Assembly (NCBI RefSeq): GCF_001563285.1
Contig: NZ_CP005188.1
Location: 873,501 to 937,500 of the forward strand
Direction: 5' to 3'
Length of the DNA stretch: 64,000 bases
DNA from: Sphingobium sp. MI1205
GTDB taxonomy: Bacteria > Pseudomonadota > Alphaproteobacteria > Sphingomonadales > Sphingomonadaceae
Made by a program: the position numbers and the translations under genes. This document shows positions 56,489 to 64,000 of this stretch, piece by piece. Positions within the stretch are counted from its first letter, which is position 1. Every line of letters begins with the position of its first letter. A model generated the notes under the pieces. The model saw only the letters and a list, made by a program, of their open reading frames with translations. It did no database searches and was not told where the DNA came from.

Positions 56489-58147
56489 TCAGCGTCCCTG
56501 GCTGCGCCAGCGAGTGATCGTGCGGTCGAGAATGTCGGCTTCGCCGCCCGATTGGCGCCAGAGTTCGGTGAAGCTGGGGTCGCCCGAAGCAGGGCGGCGT
56601 TGTTCTTCGAGATTGTCCAGCGACACGCGGATTGGCACGGCGACGCCTTCACCGCAGATTATGGCCTCGCGATTGCGCAGCGCTGGAATGGAATCGAGGA
56701 AACCGCGCGCGCCTTCGGGCATTGCGGCCTTCACAAATGCCTGGTCGCGATCGTTGTTGAGGCGCATCGAAATGATGGTGCCGCATTGCGACAGCACGCC
56801 TTCCGCCAAGTCGGATGGCCGCTGGGTAATGAGACCAAGCGAAACGCCATATTTGCGGCCTTCCTTGGCGATCCGCTCCAGAATACGACGTACGGCCTGA
56901 CCTGAGCCGGATGTCGTGCTGGGGATATAGCGATGGGCTTCCTCGCAAACCAGCAGGATCGGTCTCTTCTGCTCGTCGCGTGCCCAGATGGCATAATCGA
57001 ACACCAGTCGCGACAGCACCGACACGACCACGGACGTGATGTCCGATGGCATGGCCGATACGTCGATGATGGAGATCGGTTTCCCGCCAGAAGGCAGGCG
57101 GAAGATCTTCGCCAGAAATTCCTGCATCGTGTCGGCGACGAGCATGCCGGAAAACATGAAGCTGTAGCGCGGGTCGGCCTTGATCTCGTCGATCTTGGTC
57201 TTGAGCCGCATATAGGGAAGGGCGCCGGTCCCCTTGTCGAGTTTCCCCATTTCATTCTGCAGGATGTTGGTGAGGTCAGACAGCAGATAGGGGATCGGCG
57301 AATCGACTGTCAGCCTGCCAATGCTCTCCGCCAGCCGGTTCTTTTGACGAGCGGCGAGCAGGCACTTGGCAAGGATGTCACAATCTACTGTACGATCCGA
57401 ACCCTGGGAGGTGACGAACACCTCGCAATGTTCCTCAAAGTTCATCAACCAGTAGGGAAGGGCCAGATTGCCCACGTCGAACACAGCGCCATTTTGCGTG
57501 AACGCGGCCCCATATTCGCCATGGGGATCGATCATCACGATATGCCCTTCGGGCGACAGATCGCAGATGCGGTGGAGAATGAGCGCGGCGCTGGTGGACT
57601 TGCCGGTGCCCGTCGAACCCAACAGCGCGAAATGCTTGCCCAGCATGGAATCGACATAGAGAGCGGCGCGGGTGTCAGCAGTGGGATAGACTGTGCCGAT
57701 CTGCACATGGGGCCGGTCATCCGCCGCGTAGATCTGCTGCATGTCGGCGCTTGAGACGGGAAAGATTTCGGTGCCGGGAGCGGGATAGCGCGTCACGCCG
57801 CGGCGGAAGCGGTAGATGCGGCCGGTGAGTTTTTCCTCGTCGCCCTCACCCAGGAAATCGATATCCGCGATAATTACGCCCTTGTCCTGGCGGTCCAGCG
57901 CCAGCGAGCGCACGCTGGCGATCAGCCAGCTGTTGCCGACGCGCATCTTCACCTGGCTGCCAACCTGCCCGGCCATGGCGATGCAGGGATCGGCATCATG
58001 CGCCAGTGCGGCGATGCAGGCAGCGTCGATCAGCACTTTGGAACTGGAACCGGCTATCTGGAACACGCCGCCTATCGCCGCCGCCGAATTCGGCGGCGCA
58101 TAGGCAGGGGCATGAGTGAATTCGCTAACTCCCGGCATGTGGCTCAT
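56489..58147 (-). CDS. HerA-type (DUF87) ATP-binding protein
   Basis: 552 residues from the ATG at 58147, with GAGAGGGG ahead. The N-terminal HAS-barrel-like part (about 20-130) is followed by a FtsK/HerA ATPase: Walker A LGSTGTGKSTSAALIL, HIVMIDPHGEYGAAF, Walker B ILLVCEEAHRYIP, then ITQRPSDLAEGVLSQCGTII as sensor. HerA pumps DNA in archaea with the NurA nuclease. Bacterial solo HerA relatives have less clear roles in repair or phage defence. No NurA, SIR2 or other nuclease partner is adjacent. Confidence 0.85.
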   Translation of the reverse strand: MSHMPGVSEFTHAPAYAPPNSAAAIGGVFQIAGSSSKVLIDAACIAALAHDADPCIAMAGQVGSQVKMRVGNSWLIASVRSLALDRQDKGVIIADIDFLGEGDEEKLTGRIYRFRRGVTRYPAPGTEIFPVSSADMQQIYAADDRPHVQIGTVYPTADTRAALYVDSMLGKHFALLGSTGTGKSTSAALILHRICDLSPEGHIVMIDPHGEYGAAFTQNGAVFDVGNLALPYWLMNFEEHCEVFVTSQGSDRTVDCDILAKCLLAARQKNRLAESIGRLTVDSPIPYLLSDLTNILQNEMGKLDKGTGALPYMRLKTKIDEIKADPRYSFMFSGMLVADTMQEFLAKIFRLPSGGKPISIIDVSAMPSDITSVVVSVLSRLVFDYAIWARDEQKRPILLVCEEAHRYIPSTTSGSGQAVRRILERIAKEGRKYGVSLGLITQRPSDLAEGVLSQCGTIISMRLNNDRDQAFVKAAMPEGARGFLDSIPALRNREAIICGEGVAVPIRVSLDNLEEQRRPASGDPSFTELWRQSGGEADILDRTITRWRSQGR

Positions 58148-58396
58148 ACGCCCCTCTCGATCCATAGTCGGCGCACTGCCGGACTTCCCACCGGTCTAAC
58201 TGCGGAGAGGTAAAGAATTGGCTATCAAGGCACAGACCATGGCGCGCCCAATGGGCAGTTATTCTGTGAACGATCCCTTTACCTCATCATCGCCACCTTC
58301 CGCCGCTAGGCGTGACACCTGCTATGGCAGGAATCGTTTGCCATCCGTATCGGCCAAGGCGGGTTGGAGGATCAGGATGCTCGTTTGCCACAGATA

Positions 58397-59464
58397 ATGA
58401 CGGCCAATGCAGCGCGGCGATCCGATGCGATCGCCATCGCGCGCGTTATCTGCATATTGGGCGTCGTTTACGTCCATGCGTGGACCGGGCTGAATGGCCA
58501 TGATCTGGAAATAGCCCGTGGCACGCCGCAGGAAAATCTGCGCTGGTTGCTGATGGAAATTTTCGGCCGCAGTGCGGTGCCGCTGCTCGGCGTCATTTCG
58601 GGCTGGCTGGTGGGCGGGTCGTTGCGGACGCAGAGCTGGATCAGCCATGTGCTGCGCAAGGCGCGGACTATCCTGTTGCCGATGGTGCTGTGGAACGGTC
58701 TGGGGATCCTGTTGGTGTCCGGCGCGGCCTGGTGGCTAGGCCTGTCGGCGCCCGTGCCGGTTTCGGCCGACTGGCTGTTCCAGGAATTGTTCATCGTCAG
58801 CCGCAATCCCGACATCAACGTGCAGATGCCGTTCCTTCGCGACCTGTTCCTGTGCATGGTTGCAGCGCCATTGCTCGTCCGCCTGCCAGCTTCGATGCTG
58901 TGGGCTGTTGCTGGCGCTGCGGCCCTGTCGCAACTGATGGGGTGGGGGGCGCCCGTGTTGATGCGGCCTGCGATCCTGTTCTTCTTCGTGATCGGCATGA
59001 TGGCGCGACGCACTGGCCTGGCTGAACGAGCGGCAAGGCTTGGCTGGATGGCAGCGGTCCTACCCTTCCTGCTGCTCATGAGCGTACAGTTGCACTTTGC
59101 CCTGAAGGCGACGGCGGGAGTGCCGATCGAAATCGGCCTGCTGGATCTTGCGGTGCGTGTCGCCGCCGCCCTGTGCTTCTGGCGCTTGTCATGGGCGCTT
59201 GCGGGCAGCCCAGCGCGGACCGTGCTGCTGCGGATCGAGCCCTACGCCTTTTTCCTCTTCTGCTCGCACCTCATCCTGATCTGGCTTGGCGGGCCGGTGC
59301 TGGGCGCGTTGTTCGGCAAGCTCGGCTCGCCTTTCTATCCCGCCTATCTGTTGATCCAGCCTCTGCTCGTGCTGGTCGCGGTGCTGGTGCTGGCATCCAT
59401 GCTCAGCCGCGCTTGGCCGTCCATGGCGAAGGTGCTGAGCGGCGGACGTCTGATAGAGGGCTGA
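58397..59464 (+). CDS. acyltransferase 3 family membrane protein
   Basis: 355 residues from the ATG at 58397; TTG starts at 58364 or 58385 are possible, as GGAGGA lies further upstream. About ten membrane helices. The family signature opens the protein (IAIARVICILGVVYVHAW, with the catalytic His), and FGRSAVPLLGVISGWLVGGS follows. Such enzymes O-acylate exopolysaccharide, LPS or lipids. The substrate is not indicated by its neighbours. Confidence 0.85.
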   Translation: MTANAARRSDAIAIARVICILGVVYVHAWTGLNGHDLEIARGTPQENLRWLLMEIFGRSAVPLLGVISGWLVGGSLRTQSWISHVLRKARTILLPMVLWNGLGILLVSGAAWWLGLSAPVPVSADWLFQELFIVSRNPDINVQMPFLRDLFLCMVAAPLLVRLPASMLWAVAGAAALSQLMGWGAPVLMRPAILFFFVIGMMARRTGLAERAARLGWMAAVLPFLLLMSVQLHFALKATAGVPIEIGLLDLAVRVAAALCFWRLSWALAGSPARTVLLRIEPYAFFLFCSHLILIWLGGPVLGALFGKLGSPFYPAYLLIQPLLVLVAVLVLASMLSRAWPSMAKVLSGGRLIEG

Positions 59465-59468
59465 CCGT

Positions 59469-60470
59469 CTATCTGGCGACGGCTTTGGCAGCGGCCATGG
59501 CGATCTCCAAGCTGCGCTTGCGCGCGTTGAAATCGTAAATCTGCCCGCCGATGATCAGTTCATCGACACCGGTTCGATCGATGAAGGCTGCCATGTCACG
59601 TTCCACTTCCGCCTGGCTGCCAATGCTGGTGGCGCTTAGCACATCGGACAGCATTGCCTGCGCACCGGGGGGAAGGCTTTCAAAATAGCCCGGAACAGGC
59701 GGTTGCAGCTTGCCCGGTTGTCCCGTCCGCAGGCGAACGAACGCCTGTTGCATGGAAGTGGCGAGCAGGCGCGCTTCATCCATCGTGTCTGCGGCGAACA
59801 CATTATATCCAGCCATCACATAGGGGCGATCGAGCTGAGCCGATGGACGGAAATCGCGGCGATAGATGGCGATGGCGTCGTCCAGGGCGCCCGGCGCGAA
59901 ATGCGAGGCGAAGGCGTAGGGCAGGCCCAATGCCGCGGCGAGTTGCGCGCCGTAGAGGCTGGACCCCAGGATCCATAGTGGCACCGTTTCTCCCGCTCCC
60001 GGCGTCGCCTGAAAGCCGAGCCGCGAATCGCCAGCGAAATAGGCCTGAAGTTCCATGACATCGCGGGGAAACTCATCAGGCCCGCCCGCCAGCGTCCGCC
60101 GCATCGCTTGAGCAACGCGTTGGTCTGATCCCGGCGCCCGGCCCAGTCCCAGGTCCACTCTGCCTGGGAACAGCGCGGCCAGAGTTCCGAACTGTTCAGC
60201 GATCAGCAGCGGCGCATGATTGGGCAGCATGATGCCCCCGGCTCCGATGCGGATGGTTGATGTCGCCTGACCGACATGCGCCAACACTACGGAAGTCGCG
60301 GCCGATGCGATGCCGGGCATGCCATGATGCTCCGCCACCCAATAGCGGTGAAAGCAGAGCTGTTCGGCATGGGCGGCAAAAACGGCCGCATTGGCCAGCG
60401 CTTCGCGGACGCTTTCTCCCTCGACGACGGGGACAAGGTCCAGAACGGAAAAACGGATCATCTGCCGCAT
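59469..60470 (-). CDS. LLM-class (luciferase-like) flavin oxidoreductase
   Basis: 333 residues from ATG 60470, or 330 from ATG 60461 ([12 protein letters not shown]), which is the usual family opening. A TIM-barrel LLM fold is indicated by [53 protein letters not shown] and [20 protein letters not shown]. This YhbW/MsnO8-like branch has no known substrate. An inverted repeat brackets both possible starts and could hold the gene off. It lies downstream of the Hpt gene on the same strand. Confidence 0.88.
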   Translation of the reverse strand: MRQMIRFSVLDLVPVVEGESVREALANAAVFAAHAEQLCFHRYWVAEHHGMPGIASAATSVVLAHVGQATSTIRIGAGGIMLPNHAPLLIAEQFGTLAALFPGRVDLGLGRAPGSDQRVAQAMRRTLAGGPDEFPRDVMELQAYFAGDSRLGFQATPGAGETVPLWILGSSLYGAQLAAALGLPYAFASHFAPGALDDAIAIYRRDFRPSAQLDRPYVMAGYNVFAADTMDEARLLATSMQQAFVRLRTGQPGKLQPPVPGYFESLPPGAQAMLSDVLSATSIGSQAEVERDMAAFIDRTGVDELIIGGQIYDFNARKRSLEIAMAAAKAVAR

Positions 60471-60490
60471 ATGGGGGGATGATCCGTTTT
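60450..60490 (-). promoter_or_regulatory. 12-bp inverted repeat around the LLM start codon (attenuator/terminator-like)
   Basis: AAAACGGATCAT (60450-60461) and ATGATCCGTTTT (60479-60490) are perfect inverted copies with a 17-base loop. In the minus-strand transcript the first AUG (60470) sits in the loop, the second AUG (60461) is the first triplet of the 3' arm, and a T run follows the stem (TTTTT). That is the shape of an intrinsic terminator that overlaps the start codon. It lies between the Hpt gene and the LLM gene. Confidence 0.6.
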
Positions 60491-60516
60491 ATTTCAATAC
60501 TTGATTTGGCTGTTGA

Positions 60517-60954
60517 TCAGATTGCCCGGCCGAAGCCCTGAGGCGCATCGCTGCGACGGCCGAACGTAGCCGGGCGCCGCGCGACCAGCGGATTGGAGTC
60601 GCGATCGAGCAGGGACATCGTCTCGGTAAAGCAGGGTCGCAGGCCGACGATCACTTCGATCAGTTCGTCCGGGCCTTCGCGTGTTTCCACGCAGCGCCGG
60701 GCCACCATCTCGATCCGTTCGGCCATGCTGCTGAGGCGATGCGCGCCGAATTGCGCCGATTCACCCTTCAGAGTGTGGGCCGGGGTCACGAGCGCCACCG
60801 CGTTGCGCTCGCGCATCGCTTGCTCGATCGCACCGATAGCCTTGTCGCCATCCTCGCGGAAATAGCCCAGAATCCTTAGAAACGCGCTGCCGAGTTCCGA
60901 TCTGGATTTGGCTAGATCGGCCTGATGGACCAGTTCTGCCTCTTGATATGACAC
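60517..60954 (-). CDS. Hpt-domain phosphotransfer protein
   Basis: 145 residues. A four-helix Hpt bundle (about 15-115) carries the phospho-histidine in AHTLKGESAQFGA (His60). The C-terminal ~30 residues are polar and probably disordered. Hpt proteins relay phosphate between receiver domains. No kinase or receiver gene is beside it, so its partners are encoded elsewhere. In Caulobacter-like alphaproteobacteria the comparable protein ChpT is different in layout, so this is not a ChpT call. Confidence 0.85.
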   Translation of the reverse strand: MSYQEAELVHQADLAKSRSELGSAFLRILGYFREDGDKAIGAIEQAMRERNAVALVTPAHTLKGESAQFGAHRLSSMAERIEMVARRCVETREGPDELIEVIVGLRPCFTETMSLLDRDSNPLVARRPATFGRRSDAPQGFGRAI

Positions 60955-61008
60955 CCTGCGACACTCCTTGTTTCGGTTTCACAATAGAAGCGGAGCGTAA
61001 ACAGCAGG

Positions 61009-61254
61009 TTAAGCCGCCGGATCTGGAGCGGTCTGACCGTTGCTATCGCGCGTCAATTCAAAGCGATGTGCCGTGGTCGCAGCGAATTTCCAGCCATGCT
61101 GCCGGGTCAGTGCCTCAAGCTCGCGCGCGGCGTTGGGGTCGTCGGCTTCGATCGTCACTGCGTGGGTAGCCCGCATCGCGCGCGCGGCGCGCAAGGCGGG
61201 CCAGGGGCATTTCATCCCTCTGGCGTCGACATGGACGGGATCATTTGGTGGCAT
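61009..61254 (-). CDS. TusA-family sulfur-carrier protein
   Basis: 81 residues. The signature CPWP (Cys16-Pro19, in DARGMKCPWPALRAARAM) is the CPxP motif whose cysteine carries persulfide. The alpha/beta sandwich of about 75 residues fits TusA. Roles include tRNA thiolation and Moco sulfur supply. The start lies inside the end of der (14-base overlap), so it is probably translationally coupled. No tusBCDE genes are nearby. Confidence 0.88.
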   Translation of the reverse strand: MPPNDPVHVDARGMKCPWPALRAARAMRATHAVTIEADDPNAARELEALTRQHGWKFAATTAHRFELTRDSNGQTAPDPAA

Positions 61255-62611
61255 AGGGATTTTTGGCGCTGCGCAGGGTCAGTCGCACGGGCACCGCGCC
61301 AAAGCCCAATTCCTTGCGGATGCCGTTGACGAGGTAGCGCCGATAGCTTTCGGGCAACTCGTCCAGCCGGGTGCCGAATAGCACGAAGGTAGGCGGTCGG
61401 GTCTTGTTCTGCGTGATGTAGCGCAGCTTGATCCGCTTGCCGCCGGGAGCGGGCGGAGGATTGGCTTCCAGCGCGCGTTCGAACCAGCGATTGAGGATCC
61501 CGGTGGAAACGCGCTGCGACCAGGCGGTGCGGGTTTCGAACGCAACACGGATAAGGTCGTCCAGGCCTTTTCCGGTCGCGCCGGATACGGTCATGATCGG
61601 AACGCCGCGTATCTGGGCCAATCCATCAGAGAGCGCCTGCTTGATGCCCTGATAGAGGGCCGAGCCATGCTCTACCGTGTCCCATTTGTTGAGCGCCACG
61701 ACGAGCGCGCGCCCTTCCTCCAGCACCTTGTCTGCGATGCGGAGGTCCTGCGCTTCCAGACCACGCGTGGAATCGAGGAGAAGCACGACCACTTCGGCGA
61801 AGTTCACCGCGTTCAGGCCATCGGAAACGGCGAGCTTCTCCAGCTTGTCCTGCACCTTGGCGCGCTTACGCATGCCGGCCGTGTCGATCAGGCGGACGGG
61901 GCGTTCCTCGCCGTCGGGACTCGTCCATTTCCAATCCACCGCGATGCTGTCGCGGGTGATGCCTGCTTCGGGGCCGGTGAGCAGGCGATTTTCGCCGAGC
62001 AACCGATTGATGAGCGTCGATTTGCCCGCATTGGGACGGCCCACGATCGCGAGCTTGAGCGGGGCGGCTTCGAGATCGGCCTCACTGGGTTCGACCTCAG
62101 CCTCTTCCTCTTCCTCGCGGTCGATATGGGGAAGGAGGGCCTGGAACAGATCGGCCATGCCCTGGCCATGTTCGGCGGAAAGCGGGACGGGTTCGCCCAG
62201 ACCCAGGCTGAACGCCTCCATCACACCGTCGCCACCCTGCCGTCCTTCCGCCTTGTTGGCGACCAGCACGACCGGCAGATCGCCTTCACGTAGCCAGCGG
62301 GCGATTTCTTCATCGAGTGGGGTGACGCCTGCGCGCGCATCCATGAGGAACAGGGCGACGTCGGCGCTTTCGACTGCCGCCTGCGTCTGAAGGCGCATGC
62401 GGCCCGGAAGGGACTGGGGATCTTCATCCTCATAGCCCGCAGTGTCGATGACGGTGAAATCGACCCCCAGCAGGTTCGCCTGCCCCTCGCGCCGGTCGCG
62501 CGTGACGCCGGGCTGGTCATCGACAAGCGCCAGCTTCTTGCCGACGAGCCGGTTGAACAGGGTGGACTTGCCCACATTGGGCCGCCCTACAATAGCAACT
62601 GTGGGCAGCAT
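61241..62611 (-). CDS. der: ribosome-assembly GTPase Der (EngA)
   Basis: 456 residues with two tandem GTPase domains, unique to Der. GRPNVGKSTLFNRLVGKKLA (residue ~8) opens the first and GRPNAGKSTLINRLLGENRL (~190) the second. DTAGYEDEDP and DTAGMRKRAK are the G3 sites. An acidic linker (EEEEAEVEPSEADLE) joins them, and a KH-like domain ends the chain. Der is needed for 50S subunit maturation. Confidence 0.96.
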   Translation of the reverse strand: MLPTVAIVGRPNVGKSTLFNRLVGKKLALVDDQPGVTRDRREGQANLLGVDFTVIDTAGYEDEDPQSLPGRMRLQTQAAVESADVALFLMDARAGVTPLDEEIARWLREGDLPVVLVANKAEGRQGGDGVMEAFSLGLGEPVPLSAEHGQGMADLFQALLPHIDREEEEEAEVEPSEADLEAAPLKLAIVGRPNAGKSTLINRLLGENRLLTGPEAGITRDSIAVDWKWTSPDGEERPVRLIDTAGMRKRAKVQDKLEKLAVSDGLNAVNFAEVVVLLLDSTRGLEAQDLRIADKVLEEGRALVVALNKWDTVEHGSALYQGIKQALSDGLAQIRGVPIMTVSGATGKGLDDLIRVAFETRTAWSQRVSTGILNRWFERALEANPPPAPGGKRIKLRYITQNKTRPPTFVLFGTRLDELPESYRRYLVNGIRKELGFGAVPVRLTLRSAKNPYATK

Positions 62612-62643
62612 GATGAGGGCCCGTTCCTTCCTTAGCGGCTATC

Positions 62644-63978
62644 CTAGCGCAGCGCCGTGAGGCGGCCGTCATCGGCCAGGATATAGAGTATGTTATTGGC
62701 GACGACCGGCGGCAGCGACATCGAGCGATCCATATCGACCGACTTCTGGACAGAGCCTGTTGTCGGATCGACATAGTTCAGGTCGCCATGCGTCGATACC
62801 AGCACCAGGCGACCACCCGCCAGCACAGGGCCGGTCCAGCGGATCGCATTAGCCTTTTTCTTTTCCTTTTCCCAGCGCCGCAATTGGCTGATCCAGCGAA
62901 TCTTGCCGGTGGCGCGGGCGACGCACAGCAGCTTGGCGTCGCTGGTCACGACGAACACCCATTCGCCAGCGACCCAGGGCGTTGAAATACCCGCGACGTT
63001 GATCTCCCACAGGCGCTGGCCGCTCACCAGTTCATAGGAAGCCATGCGGCCACCCTGACCGATCGCGAAAACGCGTCCGCGATCGACAACCGGATTGGCA
63101 TCGATGTCGGTCAGCGAAGCGACCGCCGTCGAAATGCTTGTGCGGGAAAGCGCATCGCCCCACAGCGTGCGGCCATTTTCGTAACGGTATGCAGTGATTT
63201 CGCCCGAGCTGTAGCCCGCGATCACCGTACCCTGCGCCGCAGCAGGAGCCGCCACGCCAAACACGCCGGTCACCTGCAACGTGCCGCTGTCGGTCCACTG
63301 CACTTCGCCGTCGCTCTGGTTGAGGGCGAAGATCTGGTTGTCCTGGCTCATCACATAGACATGGCCGTTGGCGAGCGTGGGCGCACCGCGCAGCGGACCG
63401 CCAGGGCGCTTTTTCCAAAGGACGGAGCCGTCCGCTGCATTCAGCGCGGCCACGTCGCCGACGCCGGTGCTGGCATATACCTTGTCATCGACGATGCTGA
63501 CGCCGCCGCCGAACAAAGAAGGGCCGCTGCCCTCGGAGGGGAGAGCGGTCTGCCACAGTTTCGCGCCACTGTTGGCATCGAACGCGATGACGCGGGCGTC
63601 GGCATCGATGACATAGAGCTTGCCATTGACGATGACCGGGGCGGACGCAAGCCGGGCCCTTGGGGTGCTGCCCTGGATCGAGGCGGTCCAGCTGTTCTCG
63701 GGCGATGTGCTCAGCGCTAGGTGGCCCATGGCCTTTGATGGGGAGCCGCCCGGCTGTGCCCATTGGTCATTCACATAGGGTTCCGGCAACGACACGGGCA
63801 CATCGGCCAAGGTCGGATCGACCTCCACGCCCTGCTCGTTGGTCAGGATCGACACGCGATTCCCGACTACCGGCGTTTTAGGTCCGCCCTTCTTGCCGCC
63901 AATGATGCCGCAGCCCGCCAGAAGCGCGACCATCGCAGCCACGGTCAGGGCGCGGCGCGCGCCCGCGAATTTCGTCAT
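62644..63978 (-). CDS. bamB: BamB-like outer-membrane assembly lipoprotein
   Basis: 444 residues from the ATG at 63978; ATG 63987 and 63993 are close alternatives. The lipoprotein signal ends LLAGCGIIGG. The body is an eight-bladed PQQ-type beta-propeller with repeated W-x-x-G/A-W blade ends (GAKLWQTALPS, GSVLWKKRPGG, GEVQWTDSGTL, GQRLWEINVAG, GKIRWISQLRR). BamB binds BamA and speeds outer-membrane protein folding. bamB-der order is widely conserved in proteobacteria. The usual TPR (YfgM) neighbour would lie beyond the window edge. Confidence 0.92.
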   Translation of the reverse strand: MTKFAGARRALTVAAMVALLAGCGIIGGKKGGPKTPVVGNRVSILTNEQGVEVDPTLADVPVSLPEPYVNDQWAQPGGSPSKAMGHLALSTSPENSWTASIQGSTPRARLASAPVIVNGKLYVIDADARVIAFDANSGAKLWQTALPSEGSGPSLFGGGVSIVDDKVYASTGVGDVAALNAADGSVLWKKRPGGPLRGAPTLANGHVYVMSQDNQIFALNQSDGEVQWTDSGTLQVTGVFGVAAPAAAQGTVIAGYSSGEITAYRYENGRTLWGDALSRTSISTAVASLTDIDANPVVDRGRVFAIGQGGRMASYELVSGQRLWEINVAGISTPWVAGEWVFVVTSDAKLLCVARATGKIRWISQLRRWEKEKKKANAIRWTGPVLAGGRLVLVSTHGDLNYVDPTTGSVQKSVDMDRSMSLPPVVANNILYILADDGRLTALR

Positions 63979-64000
63979 GCTGTCCATCCCCATGCGCTTA

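Overview
The window is high-GC chromosomal DNA from an alphaproteobacterium of the Sphingomonadaceae, most likely a Sphingobium- or Sphingomonas-like organism. This rests on gene order and protein character: a PopZ/DUF2497 polar organiser between tolC and valS, a pcm-like gene next to tolC, lptD-surA-pdxA-rsmA in one operon, and rodZ-cpoB-tilS-ftsH in one run. No ribosomal RNA or database match was available, so genus is an inference.

Left core block (1-27027). It opens with a lipoprotein gene cut by the window edge. Next comes an HxlR regulator divergent from a five-gene operon of small VOC, DUF1428 and AHSA1 proteins. A Tat-exported aminotransferase follows. Housekeeping genes then run to about 25.3 kb: ptsP, rodZ, cpoB, tilS, ftsH, guaB, an rsmB-like methyltransferase, rsmA-pdxA-surA-lptD on the minus strand, then pepA-holC and ndk. 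A GST and a TauE/SafE permease close the block.

Accessory block (about 27030-49300). It holds (i) a MarR-controlled AaeXAB-type aromatic-acid efflux operon with its own outer-membrane factor; (ii) a PaoABC-type periplasmic aldehyde oxidoreductase; (iii) a compact NAD module with a radical SAM protein and a PncA-like nicotinamidase on one strand, and an NrtR-like Nudix/winged-helix regulator, an SPFH protein, a divergent NAD-kinase-like protein and PncB on the other, all read from one 76-nt control region; (iv) a HEPN-type protein with an R-x4-H motif; and (v) a DUF302 / SHOCT / ferric-reductase / cytochrome b561 / membrane LuxR group in which three genes each carry an apparent 1-nt deletion. 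The block ends at a tRNA-Cys gene. A 39-codon relic of a tyrosine-integrase arm domain lies just downstream of the tRNA 3' end, the usual scar of a tRNA-targeting genomic island.

Right core block (49305-64000). tRNA-Cys, pcm-like, tolC, popZ and valS are followed by a MATE exporter, a HerA-type ATPase, an acyltransferase, a luciferase-like monooxygenase, an Hpt protein, tusA, der and bamB. A 12-bp perfect inverted repeat followed by a T run brackets the start codon of the monooxygenase gene.

The best candidate for an under-described system is the NAD module. PncA and PncB together convert nicotinamide to nicotinate mononucleotide. The NrtR-like protein is the obvious sensor-regulator. The SPFH, NAD-kinase-like and radical SAM members have no standard place in that pathway.
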